Below are positions 47,600 through 59,067 of a stretch of 64,000 nt of DNA, one piece after another. A model generated the notes under the pieces. It saw nothing but the letters and a program-made list of their open reading frames with translations. It did no database searches and had not been told where the DNA came from. The position numbers were made by a program, and so were the translations under genes. Numbering within the stretch: position 1 is the first letter of the stretch; each line of letters opens with the position of its first letter. Location: the NCBI RefSeq assembly GCF_001485415.1, contig NZ_BCMQ01000015.1, positions 1 to 64,000 on the forward strand, written 5' to 3'. The DNA comes from Myroides odoratimimus (GTDB taxonomy: Bacteria; Bacteroidota; Bacteroidia; Flavobacteriales; Flavobacteriaceae).

Positions 47600-50369
47600 A
47601 ACAATACAGCAAATATTAATGGAAGTACCCTCGTTACGTAGTTATCTGCGTGATGAGGATACTTATTATGCTCATAGAGATAGAAATGGTTTAAAGGCAC
47701 CAGAGACTCTTGTAGAACATATTGAATTAGTTGAGAAGTACTTTTTACAATTAATACGAGATCATCATTTGGATGAGGTGATAGATACTTTGATCTCAGA
47801 TTATTTGAAAGTGGTTGGAGTAGATAATAATTCGGTAGGAGAAGAAATCAAGAGGCAATTTGTTTGTGTTATTCGCTTTCATGATCATGGAAAAGTAAAC
47901 GAAAATTTTCAGGCTGATAGCACTAAAATGAATAATGCAAACTTTTATGGAATGGAGATTAAAGATAGTGTTCTATCTACTACTCATTCATCTTTAGGAG
48001 CTTTTATATTCTTAGTAGACCAATTTGAATCAATTCTCAAAATGGTAAAACCAAAAGAGATTTATTGCTTGGTTTTTACAGCTTATGTTTTTTCGTATAG
48101 TATTTTCAAACATCATAGTTCAAGTATTAATGATAATGTTGAGGATACTTTAAATATGGATACTTTATTTAATAATGAAAGAGAAAAGGTATTAGAGTTT
48201 ATGTCAAAATACCTACCGCTTTTTGGTTATAAGATAAGAAAAGAATTAATTGCTTATGTAGGAAATAAGAATTTACTTAGAAATATCTTTAAAGACTTTA
48301 ATAAGTCAGATGCGATGTATTCCTTGTTGAAACTGAATTTTTCTCTGTTGACAGCATCAGATTATTTGGCTACGAATGAGTATTGTAATTCATACAAAAA
48401 CGTTCCTGTTAAAAGTATTCTTGATAATGGTGTATTTAGTTTTGACAGAATTAATGAGATTTATCAAAACGTAACAACAAAGGAAAAGCTTGTAAATAAT
48501 AAAGAAAAGGTGAATTTTAATTCTAAAACATATAGTGATTTAGAAGGTTATATCTTGTCTAATCCTAGAACATTGTCAGGGGATAATCTCAATGTGTTGA
48601 GAAAAGAAATGGGTATAGAGGTGATTAACAATATTAGAAAAAATATTGATAAGAATCTATTCTATATAGAAGCTCCGACAGGTGGTGGAAAAACAAACCT
48701 ATCTGCTTTGGCGGCCATAGAGTTATTAAAAGCACATAAAGGAAAGATAAACAAGGTATTCTACGTATTTCCTTTCACAACCCTAATTACACAGACTAAG
48801 GCAAGTCTAAAAGAAACTTTGGGACTTACAGAAGATGAGATAATAGAGTTACATAGTAAGGCCTCATTTACAGAAAAAAGTGAGCATGATGATACGTATG
48901 GTAAGGATAAGCTTAATTATATTACCAATCTATTTGTGCATTATCCAATGTGTTTATTATCTCATATCGGTTTCTTTGATATTATTAAATCAAATAGAAA
49001 AGAAAATAACTATTTATTTCATCGTTTAGCAAATTCTGTTGTAGTAATAGATGAACTGCAGAGCTATAATCCAAGCCAATGGGATAAAGTTATTTATTTT
49101 ATTAATCACTTTGCCAAAGCTTTTAATATTAAGTTTATTCTAATGTCAGCAACTTTACCGAAGCTAGATAAGTTAGACTTTTTAAAAGAGAAAGTGAATG
49201 ACTTTGTTTATTTAGTACCAGATGCAAAAGAAAAGTACTTCAGAAATCCAAACTTTTGTGAGCGAATAGCATTTAATTTCGAATATTTTGAAAAAAGAGT
49301 TAGTCTAAGTGAATTAGCAGATAGATTGGTAGAAGAATCAAAACAATATGCTACGTTTGACTATGGTAAAGCTAAACCTAAAGATTCCGTTTATACTATT
49401 ATTGAGTTTATTTATAAACAGTCTGCAACCGATTTTTACGATTTATTGAAAGAGTGTGATTTTTTTGATGAGGTATTTGTTTTGTCAGGTACAATATTAG
49501 AGCACAGAAGGCAATACATCATTAATTTTTTAAAAGATAATGACAATCGACATAAGAAGATTTTATTGATTACTACTCAGGTTGTGGAAGCTGGTGTAGA
49601 TATTGATATGGACTTAGGATTTAAAGATCGTTCACTAATTGATTCTGACGAACAATTGGCAGGAAGGATTAATAGAAATGTCAATAAAAAGAATTGTAAG
49701 TTGTTCTTGTTTGATTACAATAAAGAATCAGCCGTATATGGAAGTGATTTGCGTTATAAATTGACTAAAGAAAAAATAACACCTAAATTATATAAAGAGA
49801 TATTAGAAAAGAAAGATTTTGATCAACTATATGATTTAGTTATAAATAATCGTAATCAGTGGAGTGCTAAACCAATGGTTGAGAATGTTAAAGATTATAT
49901 AACTCATTTAAAAGAATTGCGCTTTGAATCTGTGGCAAATGATTTTAAACTTATTGATAGCAATAATATTTCATGTTTTATTCCATTAGAGATACCTATT
50001 AATATTGGAGATACTTCATTTTTTACACAAAAGGAATTAGATTTTTTAGTGTTGTATAATATAAAGCCTACAAAAGAAAATAAGATTTGTGGGGTAAAGG
50101 TGTTTGACTTATACACTGATATTATCTGCAATAGAGTAGATTTTATATCACAGAAGATTAGAGAGAAACAACTTCAAAGTATTATGTCTAAATATGTGTT
50201 TTCTGTTTTTGCAACTAAAAATATTGAAAATCAATTAGCTCATTATAACAATCCTGACAAGTCAAAGTTTGGATATGAGTATATAGAACGTTGGAATGTT
50301 TTTTATACAGAAGCAGGTGGAATGGATACCATGAGTTTAAATGGAATAGAAGAATCACAGTTTTTATAA
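47583..50369 (+). CDS. cas3: CRISPR nuclease-helicase Cas3
   Basis: A 928-residue protein with an N-terminal HD nuclease (His46, HDHGK at 100-104, His135, HH at 177-178) and a C-terminal superfamily-2 helicase (P-loop APTGGGKT near 365, Walker B VIDELQ near 488, MSATLPK, then TTQVVEAGVDID and QLAGRINRN). Walker B is DELQ instead of the common DEAH. It degrades DNA marked by Cascade. All key motifs are intact, so interference should be functional. Overlaps cas5 by 17 bases. Confidence 0.95.
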   Translation: MYNSYKTIQQILMEVPSLRSYLRDEDTYYAHRDRNGLKAPETLVEHIELVEKYFLQLIRDHHLDEVIDTLISDYLKVVGVDNNSVGEEIKRQFVCVIRFHDHGKVNENFQADSTKMNNANFYGMEIKDSVLSTTHSSLGAFIFLVDQFESILKMVKPKEIYCLVFTAYVFSYSIFKHHSSSINDNVEDTLNMDTLFNNEREKVLEFMSKYLPLFGYKIRKELIAYVGNKNLLRNIFKDFNKSDAMYSLLKLNFSLLTASDYLATNEYCNSYKNVPVKSILDNGVFSFDRINEIYQNVTTKEKLVNNKEKVNFNSKTYSDLEGYILSNPRTLSGDNLNVLRKEMGIEVINNIRKNIDKNLFYIEAPTGGGKTNLSALAAIELLKAHKGKINKVFYVFPFTTLITQTKASLKETLGLTEDEIIELHSKASFTEKSEHDDTYGKDKLNYITNLFVHYPMCLLSHIGFFDIIKSNRKENNYLFHRLANSVVVIDELQSYNPSQWDKVIYFINHFAKAFNIKFILMSATLPKLDKLDFLKEKVNDFVYLVPDAKEKYFRNPNFCERIAFNFEYFEKRVSLSELADRLVEESKQYATFDYGKAKPKDSVYTIIEFIYKQSATDFYDLLKECDFFDEVFVLSGTILEHRRQYIINFLKDNDNRHKKILLITTQVVEAGVDIDMDLGFKDRSLIDSDEQLAGRINRNVNKKNCKLFLFDYNKESAVYGSDLRYKLTKEKITPKLYKEILEKKDFDQLYDLVINNRNQWSAKPMVENVKDYITHLKELRFESVANDFKLIDSNNISCFIPLEIPINIGDTSFFTQKELDFLVLYNIKPTKENKICGVKVFDLYTDIICNRVDFISQKIREKQLQSIMSKYVFSVFATKNIENQLAHYNNPDKSKFGYEYIERWNVFYTEAGGMDTMSLNGIEESQFL

Positions 50370-50378
50370 AAGGAGTTT

Positions 50379-50888
50379 ATGTTAATTAATGCGACACATA
50401 TTAATCTTTATCATGTTTGTAAACGTGAGTTATGGCTACATTATCATGGTATACGTATGGAATATAATTCTGATTTAGTAGCAGAGGGAAAGTTACTTGG
50501 TGAATTATCTTATCCTGAACGTTCTGAAAAATATACTGAACTACAATTAGGAAATGTAAAGATTGATTATTACGACGCCCGTAATAAAGTAGTACATGAA
50601 GTAAAAAAGTCAGATAAAGTAGAACAGGCTCATAAGGCACAAGTAAAGTATTATCTATATAGATTGTTACAAGCAGGAGTAGAAGGTGCTACTGGTATCA
50701 TAGAGTATCCTTCGTTGAGACAGAGGGAATATGTGACTTTAGATTTAGGAGATATTGACATAATAAAGAAGTGGGAACAAGAAATACAAGAAATATGTGA
50801 AGGTGATAAATGTCCAAAAACGATTCATGCCAAAATTTGTAGATCATGTAGTTATTGTGATTTTTGTTATATAGAGGAAGAGGATTAA
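50379..50888 (+). CDS. cas4: CRISPR adaptation nuclease Cas4
   Basis: A 169-residue RecB-like exonuclease that trims prespacers and helps select PAM. N-terminal Cys in YHVCKREL, catalytic core with DYYDARNKVVHEVKKSDK, and C-terminal Cys cluster CRSCSYCDFC that holds the iron-sulfur cluster. Placed between cas3 and cas1, as is usual for I-B. Confidence 0.94.
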   Translation: MLINATHINLYHVCKRELWLHYHGIRMEYNSDLVAEGKLLGELSYPERSEKYTELQLGNVKIDYYDARNKVVHEVKKSDKVEQAHKAQVKYYLYRLLQAGVEGATGIIEYPSLRQREYVTLDLGDIDIIKKWEQEIQEICEGDKCPKTIHAKICRSCSYCDFCYIEEED

Positions 50889-50900
50889 AACTTACTAATA

Positions 50901-51908
50901 ATGAAAAAGACTTATTATTTATTCAATCCAGGGCGGTTAAGTCGTAAAGATAATACGCTAAAATTTGTACCTACTGACGCTAATGGTAGTGAAGGTACTC
51001 CTAAATATATTCCAATTGAGGGAGTGGCAGATTTATTTTGTTTTGGGAGTTTAGATGCTAATAGTGCTTTATATACTTTTCTTGGCAAGCAAGGTATTGC
51101 CGTTCATTTTTTTGATTACTATGAGCATTATTCAGGATCTTTTATGCCAAAAGAATACCTTTTAGCAGGTAAGATGCAAATAGAACAGACTAAGAATTAT
51201 ATAGATAAAAAGAAAAGGTTGGTTTTGGCCAGAAAGTTTGTATCAGGAGCTTCATTTAATATGGTTAAAAATCTTCGTTATTATATTAACAGAGATAGAG
51301 ACCTGCAAGATATTCAAGATGCAATAGAGAGGTATAGTTCGCTTATAGAAGGTAGTAATGAGGTAGATGAGTTAATGGGAGTAGAGGGGAATATTAGACA
51401 AATGTATTATTCTGCTTTTAATGATATTATTACTTCTGATTTTACAATGGATACTCGTAGTAAACGCCCTCCTCAAAATGAGATAAACGCATTGATTTCG
51501 TTTGGTAATATGATGTGTTATAGTCTCTGTTTAAGTCAGATTTACCACACACAGCTTAATCCCACAATAAGTTTTCTTCATGAACCAGGTTATAGACGTT
51601 ATTCTTTAGCATTAGATTTAGCAGAGATATTTAAACCTTTATTAGTAGATCGTTTAATTTTTAGGCTGTTGAATAAGAAAGAGATACAAGCGAATGATTT
51701 TGATCATAAATTGAATAGTTGTACCTTAAAAGAATCAGGGCGAAAGATATTTGTAAGAGCTTGGGAAGAAAAAATAAGTGAAACATTTAAACATCCTGTA
51801 CTTAAGCGAAATGTTAGTTATAAGCATTTAATTAAGTTAGAATGTTATAAACTGAGCAAACACATTTTAGGCATAGAAGAGTATAAACCATTTAAAGCTC
51901 GTTGGTAA
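50901..51908 (+). CDS. cas1: CRISPR integrase Cas1
   Basis: A 335-residue integrase with the metal-binding Glu in VEGNIRQMYY, His in FLHEPGYRRYSLALDLAE and the following acidic residues. Joins with Cas2 to insert new spacers. Overlaps cas2 by 7 bases. Confidence 0.96.
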   Translation: MKKTYYLFNPGRLSRKDNTLKFVPTDANGSEGTPKYIPIEGVADLFCFGSLDANSALYTFLGKQGIAVHFFDYYEHYSGSFMPKEYLLAGKMQIEQTKNYIDKKKRLVLARKFVSGASFNMVKNLRYYINRDRDLQDIQDAIERYSSLIEGSNEVDELMGVEGNIRQMYYSAFNDIITSDFTMDTRSKRPPQNEINALISFGNMMCYSLCLSQIYHTQLNPTISFLHEPGYRRYSLALDLAEIFKPLLVDRLIFRLLNKKEIQANDFDHKLNSCTLKESGRKIFVRAWEEKISETFKHPVLKRNVSYKHLIKLECYKLSKHILGIEEYKPFKARW

Positions 51909-52171
51909 TGTATGTGATTTTAGTATATGATATAGGGGAGAGGAGAGTAGGAAAGATGCTCAAACTATGTAGGCGTTATTTGAATTGGATACAGAACTCT
52001 GTCTTTGAAGGAGAGATTAGTGAAGTGAAATTAAAGGCACTATTAGCTGAAGCGAAAGAAATTATGAACAAAGAGGAGGACAGTGTAATTATTTTTAAAA
52101 GTAGAGAAGAAAGATGGCTTGAAAAACAAGTAGTAGGTAAAGAGAAGAATGAATTGGATAACTTCTTGTAG
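51902..52171 (+). CDS. cas2: CRISPR adaptation protein Cas2
   Basis: An 89-residue ferredoxin-like protein. MYVILVYDIGERRVGK with the characteristic Asp, then FEGEISEVKLKAL. Structural partner of Cas1. Last cas gene; terminator 86 bases downstream. Confidence 0.95.
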   Translation: MVMYVILVYDIGERRVGKMLKLCRRYLNWIQNSVFEGEISEVKLKALLAEAKEIMNKEEDSVIIFKSREERWLEKQVVGKEKNELDNFL

Positions 52172-52376
52172 TCGTCGATGATTCAGCTCTCTTGAAAATT
52201 TGTTCTTTGAAATATCGTAATTAATGATTAGGTGTTGATAATTAGTTATTTATATGTTAGTCGCTCTAAGGGATAAAATCGGTTATTATAGAGCGACTAA
52301 TTTTTGTGTTTAAAAAAGAAATAAATATATTTGTGAAGCCTTGTAAATAGGCTTTTTTATGTCGTGTATTTCACGG
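52172..52376 (+). promoter_or_regulatory. CRISPR leader with promoter
   Basis: The A+T-rich leader lies between cas2 and the first repeat. After the cas terminator (52257-52305) comes TTTG (52303-52306), 19 bases, then TATATTTG (52326-52333): an ideal Bacteroidota promoter aimed at the array, start near 52340. Two small hairpins follow (AAGCC/GGCTT, and GTCGTG/CACGGC just before the first repeat). Degenerate repeats at the far end support this as the leader side. Confidence 0.75.
52257..52305 (+). terminator. terminator of the cas operon
   Basis: Perfect 12-bp stem TTAGTCGCTCTA / TAGAGCGACTAA (52257-52268, 52289-52300) followed by TTTTT. Confidence 0.85.
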
Positions 52377-55300
52377 CTTTTAACTGCACCATATAGGTAT
52401 TGAAATTTAGTAGAAAAATCGTGTATCATATCAGATAATTTTCTTTTAACTGCACCATATAGGTATTGAAATATTGAATACAAACTTAAAAAATACTTTT
52501 GTAATAATCCTTTTAACTGCACCATATAGGTATTGAAATTGAAGTAGATCATATCAAAAGACAATTAGAATGGGCTTTTAACTGCACCATATAGGTATTG
52601 AAATACGTCTGAACACCTGTATTTGAATCGAAATTAGCAGCTTTTAACTGCACCATATAGGTATTGAAATAGAGAAGTAATCTTCTTAGAATCAAATAAA
52701 ATTATTCTTTTAACTGCACCATATAGGTATTGAAATTCGTTTTGCTCCTTTACATCGTCAAACCAAAATAGCACTTTTAACTGCACCATATAGGTATTGA
52801 AATGAAGAAGTGGGGTTGAAAATTATTGGGAGGTTTTTTCTTTTAACTGCACCATATAGGTATTGAAATGCAGAAACTACAGCCCCTAATGCACTTAAAT
52901 TTTCTCTTTTAACTGCACCATATAGGTATTGAAATAACTTCACTGCCTCGTTAAATGCAAAACCTAATCCACTTTTAACTGCACCATATAGGTATTGAAA
53001 TATAAACCCTCCTTTTACAAGCTCACTAGCAGGAGACTTTTAACTGCACCATATAGGTATTGAAATTTCCAGAATAATCACAGTTTTTTAACCCTGTAAA
53101 TCTTTTAACTGCACCATATAGGTATTGAAATATACTCTTACTAGTTCTATCTATCTTAACTATTCCATCTTTTAACTGCACCATATAGGTATTGAAATAT
53201 GTTATTATTTTCTTTCTTTACTTCTTTAGCACAACTTTTAACTGCACCATATAGGTATTGAAATTTAGATAGAATACAGTTAAAAAGAACAGGTAATGTT
53301 ACTTTTAACTGCACCATATAGGTATTGAAATAGAAAGAGGTGCGGAGGTTATTACAGATAAACAACTTTTAACTGCACCATATAGGTATTGAAATATATC
53401 TGTGTTTAGGTTATTTTTTAGACTTACATTTCTTTTAACTGCACCATATAGGTATTGAAATATAATTACATCTCCTTCATCTGTGAATATTTCTATTACT
53501 TTTAACTGCACCATATAGGTATTGAAATACATTTAATACTATGTCATTATCCTTAATGTACTCTTCTTTTAACTGCACCATATAGGTATTGAAATGCTAG
53601 TATAGCAGAAGACCCGACACCAGTTTCAATAACTTTTAACTGCACCATATAGGTATTGAAATTTGATCACAACCCTGATAATGGCGAGATTATTATTCTT
53701 TTAACTGCACCATATAGGTATTGAAATATTTTAATTTCACTCGCCTTAAAGCGACTATTCTTACTTTTAACTGCACCATATAGGTATTGAAATGTATAGG
53801 TTCCTATATGTGTTTTACCCGCACTAACTCTTTTAACTGCACCATATAGGTATTGAAATACATAAAACACATCAACAGGTTCTTCTTTAGGAATGACTTT
53901 TAACTGCACCATATAGGTATTGAAATTAATGTGTCCCTTTTTTAGATAGAAAGGGGAACTATCTTTTAACTGCACCATATAGGTATTGAAATCTGTTAGT
54001 CGGCTTCTCTATCCACAGTGGCTTCTTTCTTTTAACTGCACCATATAGGTATTGAAATATGAGCATGAAAGCTTGTGTTTCATCGAGTTTAGCTTCTTTT
54101 AACTGCACCATATAGGTATTGAAATTCCACTTTAAGGATTTGTTTTTTGATAACTTCTTTTCCTTTTAACTGCACCATATAGGTATTGAAATATAGATAT
54201 CAAAACAGATAAAAAAGACCCGTTAAACTTTTAACTGCACCATATAGGTATTGAAATCTGGATGACCTTGCTCATCCAGTTCCTCCAGTATAACTTTTAA
54301 CTGCACCATATAGGTATTGAAATGTTAGACTCGGTGTTTGATTAGTTTTTAATGTTCCACTTTTAACTGCACCATATAGGTATTGAAATCTAAATAGCGC
54401 GTATGGAGTTGTAGCCGGAGCAACACTTTTAACTGCACCATATAGGTATTGAAATGTTAGACTCGGTGTTTGATTAGTTTTTAATGTTCCACTTTTAACT
54501 GCACCATATAGGTATTGAAATCTAAATAGCGCGTATGGAGTTGTAGCCGGAGCAACACTTTTAACTGCACCATATAGGTATTGAAATGTTAGACTCGGTG
54601 TTTGATTAGTTTTTAATGTTCCACTTTTAACTGCACCATATAGGTATTGAAATCTAAATAGCGCGTATGGAGTTGTAGCCGGAGCAACACTTTTAACTGC
54701 ACCATATAGGTATTGAAATGTTAGACTCGGTGTTTGATTAGTTTTTAATGTTCCACTTTTAACTGCACCATATAGGTATTGAAATCTAAATAGCGCGTAT
54801 GGAGTTGTAGCCGGAGCAACACTTTTAACTGCACCATATAGGTATTGAAATAGAAAAGCAAAAAGAGCAAAACAGACAGTTAGAGAACTTTTAACTGCAC
54901 CATATAGGTATTGAAATAAGGCTGTTTGTTTTTTAGTCTGGAGGAAATTCACTTTTAACTGCACCATATAGGTATTGAAATAATGATGGTAACTCATTTT
55001 TTTGCACCAGATCCACTTTTAACTGCACCATATAGGTATTGAAATAGCGAAGTAATAACAACCTTGCAAATCTTCTCTGTTCTTTTAACTGCACCATATA
55101 GGTATTGAAATATAAAAAGTTTGATGCAGTTATACAGTTGCACAATGGCTTTTAACTGCACCATATAGGTATTGAAATTTGTAAAGTGCGTTACTGCTTT
55201 ATTTCTGTAACGCTTTTAACTGCACCATATAGGTATTGAAATATGTTAATCATTGCAGAATCATTCATATTGATCCCACTTTTAACTGCACCATATAGGT

Positions 55301-58005
55301 ATTGAAATACGGCTGGATGGAATGGAGATGACTCGGAATTTTCCTTTTAACTGCACCATATAGGTATTGAAATCTGGATGCTCTTGCTCATCCAGTTCCT
55401 CCAGTATAACTTTTAACTGCACCATATAGGTATTGAAATTATATATTTCTGCAAGCATTGAAGTTTGTGTATAATCTTTTAACTGCACCATATAGGTATT
55501 GAAATTTACTTTTCAGATCGTAGATATTAATAAAACTAAGTCTTTTAACTGCACCATATAGGTATTGAAATAAGATTATTTTCACTTCGAGTTTAACTAC
55601 TCTGATCTTTTAACTGCACCATATAGGTATTGAAATTCAATTCCTTTTCGCATTCTTCAGTATCGTCAAAACCTTTTAACTGCACCATATAGGTATTGAA
55701 ATTAGCTTAATAATCGTTTAGATTATACTTTAATCCGACTTTTAACTGCACCATATAGGTATTGAAATAGTAATTCAATTTCGGTGTATTTACGAGTCGC
55801 AAATCTTTTAACTGCACCATATAGGTATTGAAATAGAGGTAACTATTGTTATGCGTAATAGTCAAGGCCTCTTTTAACTGCACCATATAGGTATTGAAAT
55901 GCAGTTATAAGAACAGGTTTCTCGAAGAGAGATTTTACTTTTAACTGCACCATATAGGTATTGAAATATACTCCCCCATTGTCCACCTGTAACCTCTGTA
56001 ATTTCTTTTAACTGCACCATATAGGTATTGAAATCTAATAATTCAGATCCGTTTTTAAAAGAAGCTCTTCTTTTAACTGCACCATATAGGTATTGAAATT
56101 TAAAATTCTGTGTCATAAAAGAATCCCCCTAAAAACTTTTAACTGCACCATATAGGTATTGAAATACATTAAGATCCTTCTCTCTTTGTATCTCTATTCG
56201 TACTTTTAACTGCACCATATAGGTATTGAAATAAAACAGTTCTTTACAATTTTAATATTGAACCAGAGCCTTTTAACTGCACCATATAGGTATTGAAATA
56301 TGTCTCTAAATACAGCTTGAGTATTTATAGGGTCTTCTTTTAACTGCACCATATAGGTATTGAAATTCTATTTGAAAGGATGGTTAAAGCATACTAAAAA
56401 TCTTTTAACTGCACCATATAGGTATTGAAATGTGCTTGACGAATCAACTACTTTGCCTATAAACTCACTTTTAACTGCACCATATAGGTATTGAAATCAG
56501 ATGAAGGATTAGTAAGTACAGTTGTTACTTTAACTTTTAACTGCACCATATAGGTATTGAAATATATGAAGAAAATAAAAGAGTACTTCAGTTCTATGCC
56601 CCTTTTAACTGCACCATATAGGTATTGAAATGCAAACATGATTGCGAAATTTCAGCAGTAAATAATACTTTTAACTGCACCATATAGGTATTGAAATCTG
56701 GATAAAGGGTTGTTAATAATTGGAAGCACTGGACTTTTAACTGCACCATATAGGTATTGAAATATTGATTGTTCAAATAGGGGGTATTAATAATAGTGTC
56801 TTTTAACTGCACCATATAGGTATTGAAATAAGTTTACTTTAATTATATTATTGTAAGCATTACCCTTTTAACTGCACCATATAGGTATTGAAATATATTA
56901 TCAGTAGTTACTAAACCACCTTCTTCATCTTTTAACTGCACCATATAGGTATTGAAATATATATATACCATTATGCGCTGGTAAATCTTTTTCCTTTTAA
57001 CTGCACCATATAGGTATTGAAATATGGGTGGGATGACAGGCACAGTTGTAGATATAAGCTTTTAACTGCACCATATAGGTATTGAAATTTCCTTGCCAGT
57101 TCTCTATTAAATTGGCTTGTTCTCTTTTAACTGCACCATATAGGTATTGAAATTCATTTCCCAGAGTGCTAAACTCAATTGCAACATCTCCTTTTAACTG
57201 CACCATATAGGTATTGAAATTTGTAAACTAACACTCCAGATCCAAAGAAAGTAAACTTTTAACTGCACCATATAGGTATTGAAATGTGATAATAACGCCT
57301 GAATGTGTTATATTTTCTGCTCCTTTTAACTGCACCATATAGGTATTGAAATATAACATAGCTTGTTGCTGTCTTGTTTATTCTATCGACTTTTAACTGC
57401 ACCATATAGGTATTGAAATGCTATCCTTACTTTGTCTATATATATATCTGTCCACTTTTAACTGCACCATATAGGTATTGAAATCTATAATCTACTTTAA
57501 GTTTTATAGTTCTTCCTGATCTTTTAACTGCACCATATAGGTATTGAAATTGGGGTAAGATTGATTTTGTTATTGGTAAAGAAATACTTTTAACTGCACC
57601 ATATAGGTATTGAAATGAACTTAATGAGGAGTTTAAAAACAGTGCTGGATCACTTTTAACTGCACCATATAGGTATTGAAATTTTGATTTGCTTCGTATA
57701 CTAATTTACTACCTACGTCTTTTAACTGCACCATATAGGTATTGAAATACATACTTTCCATAATGCTCCATTAATATCTCAATCCTTTTAATCGCACCAT
57801 ATAGGAATTGAAAGACATTATAAGGAAGTTTAAACTTCCCTGCTGGAGAACTTCTAATCACACCATATAGGAATTGAAAGAGTATAACTACTTCAGTATT
57901 ATCAAGCTTAACATTACTTCTAATCACACCATATAGGAATTGAAAAGAGTATAACTACTTCAGTATTATCAAGCTTAACATTACTTCTAATCGCACCATA
58001 TAGGA
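52377..58005 (+). CRISPR. type I-B CRISPR array, 86 repeats
   Basis: The 30-bp repeat starts CTTTTAACTGCACC and ends ATAGGTATTGAAAT. I count 82 canonical copies (first 52377-52406, last 57719-57748) with spacers of 34-37 bases, then four degenerate copies at 57785, 57851, 57917 and 57984, the last cut short. The final eight bases, ATTGAAAT, match the typical I-B crRNA 5' handle, so transcription runs plus, away from cas2. A two-spacer unit is repeated four times at 54324-54821; the spacer before the last degenerate repeat is duplicated. Confidence 0.99.
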
Positions 58006-58024
58006 AACAAAAAACACCAACAAA

Positions 58025-58052
58025 AAAAACGCACTATATAAGTGCGTTTTTC
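58025..58052. terminator. terminator between the array and the EamA gene
   Basis: Stem ACGCACT / AGTGCGT (58029-58035, 58041-58047) flanked by A-run and T-run; can serve both directions. Confidence 0.85.
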
Positions 58053-58088
58053 GTTAGTAAAAGGGTAATAATTGAAGAGAAAAAATAT

Positions 58089-58979
58089 CTATTTAGCAAA
58101 CTTCTTACTTGCAGCTACACAAAGAATCACTCCGAAAGTGACGTATAGCATCGTAGGGCTTACTTTTTCGTTTAATACTGTTGCCGCTAATATCATCCCT
58201 AATAGCGGTTGTAATAATTGGATTTGACCTACTGTTGCGATTCCTCCTTGTGCTAATCCTTTATACCAAAAGATGTACGCTAAAAACATACTCACAACAG
58301 AAATATAGAATAGTCCAAACCAAGATTCACCACTTACTAGAACTAAGTCTGTAGGTACCGTATAAATCATAATCGGCACTGTAAGAGGTAGTGAGATAAT
58401 ACACGCCCAAGAGATCACTTGATATCCTCCTAGTGTTTTAGATAGTTTAGCACCTTCTGCGTAGCTCTGACCACATAAGATGATCGCTAAGATCATTAGG
58501 ATATCCCCGATAGGGTTAGAACTTACTCCCTGTGAGAACGCAAATCCAATTACTAAGGCACTCCCTATTAGAGAGAATAACCAGAAGATAGGTTTGGGCT
58601 TCTCTTTACCAATGAATACAGCGAATATAGCTGTAGACAGGGGTAACATTCCCATAAATACCAATGAATGTGCTGAGGTGATGTACTCTAATGCCATCGC
58701 TGTCAATAGAGGGAAACCAATAACTCCTCCAATGGCAACTTTAATTAGTGGCCACATCTGTTCTTTGGTAGGGCGTTTTTCGCGAAGAGCTATTACGCAA
58801 GCTAGCGCTAATAAAGCTGCGATAACTGCTCTTGCTGCAGTGGCAAAGATAGGGTCTAGGTCTTTAACCGCCATCTTAGTAGCAGGCATTGAACCTGCGA
58901 ATAGAAGTACTCCAATAAATCCATTTAACCATCCGTTAGATGATTTTGTTGTTGCATTTAAAATGCCTGATTGTTCCAT
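58089..58979 (-). CDS. EamA/DMT-family transporter (second copy)
   Basis: A 296-residue ten-span transporter, the same length as and clearly paralogous to 27784-28674 (shared SNGWLNGFIGVLLFAGSMPA start and FWYKGLAQGGIATVGQ). Substrate unknown. Divergent from a MocR regulator, likely its controller. Confidence 0.9.
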   Translation of the reverse strand: MEQSGILNATTKSSNGWLNGFIGVLLFAGSMPATKMAVKDLDPIFATAARAVIAALLALACVIALREKRPTKEQMWPLIKVAIGGVIGFPLLTAMALEYITSAHSLVFMGMLPLSTAIFAVFIGKEKPKPIFWLFSLIGSALVIGFAFSQGVSSNPIGDILMILAIILCGQSYAEGAKLSKTLGGYQVISWACIISLPLTVPIMIYTVPTDLVLVSGESWFGLFYISVVSMFLAYIFWYKGLAQGGIATVGQIQLLQPLLGMILAATVLNEKVSPTMLYVTFGVILCVAASKKFAK

Positions 58980-59026
58980 TATTCTGTTTTATTTGGAACA
59001 AAATTACCTCTATGTATAAGATTCAC

Positions 59027-59049
59027 ACAGTATCAGTTTTGTATATTTG
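59027..59049 (+). promoter_or_regulatory. operator/promoter of the second MocR gene
   Basis: ACAGTATCAGTTTTGTA (59027-59043) overlaps the -7 box TATATTTG (59042-59049). The same string with one change precedes the first MocR gene, so it is a likely regulator-binding site. Confidence 0.55.
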
Positions 59050-59067
59050 CATGGGCACAGTTAGTAG

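Noticed and set aside
52310..57927. Many minus-strand open frames with repeated QYLYGAVK or NTYMVQLK
   Set aside because: They are translations of the CRISPR repeat and have no coding value.
52377..58005. Self-targeting spacers
   Set aside because: Reading by eye, I saw no spacer matching the rest of the window; a full search could not be run.
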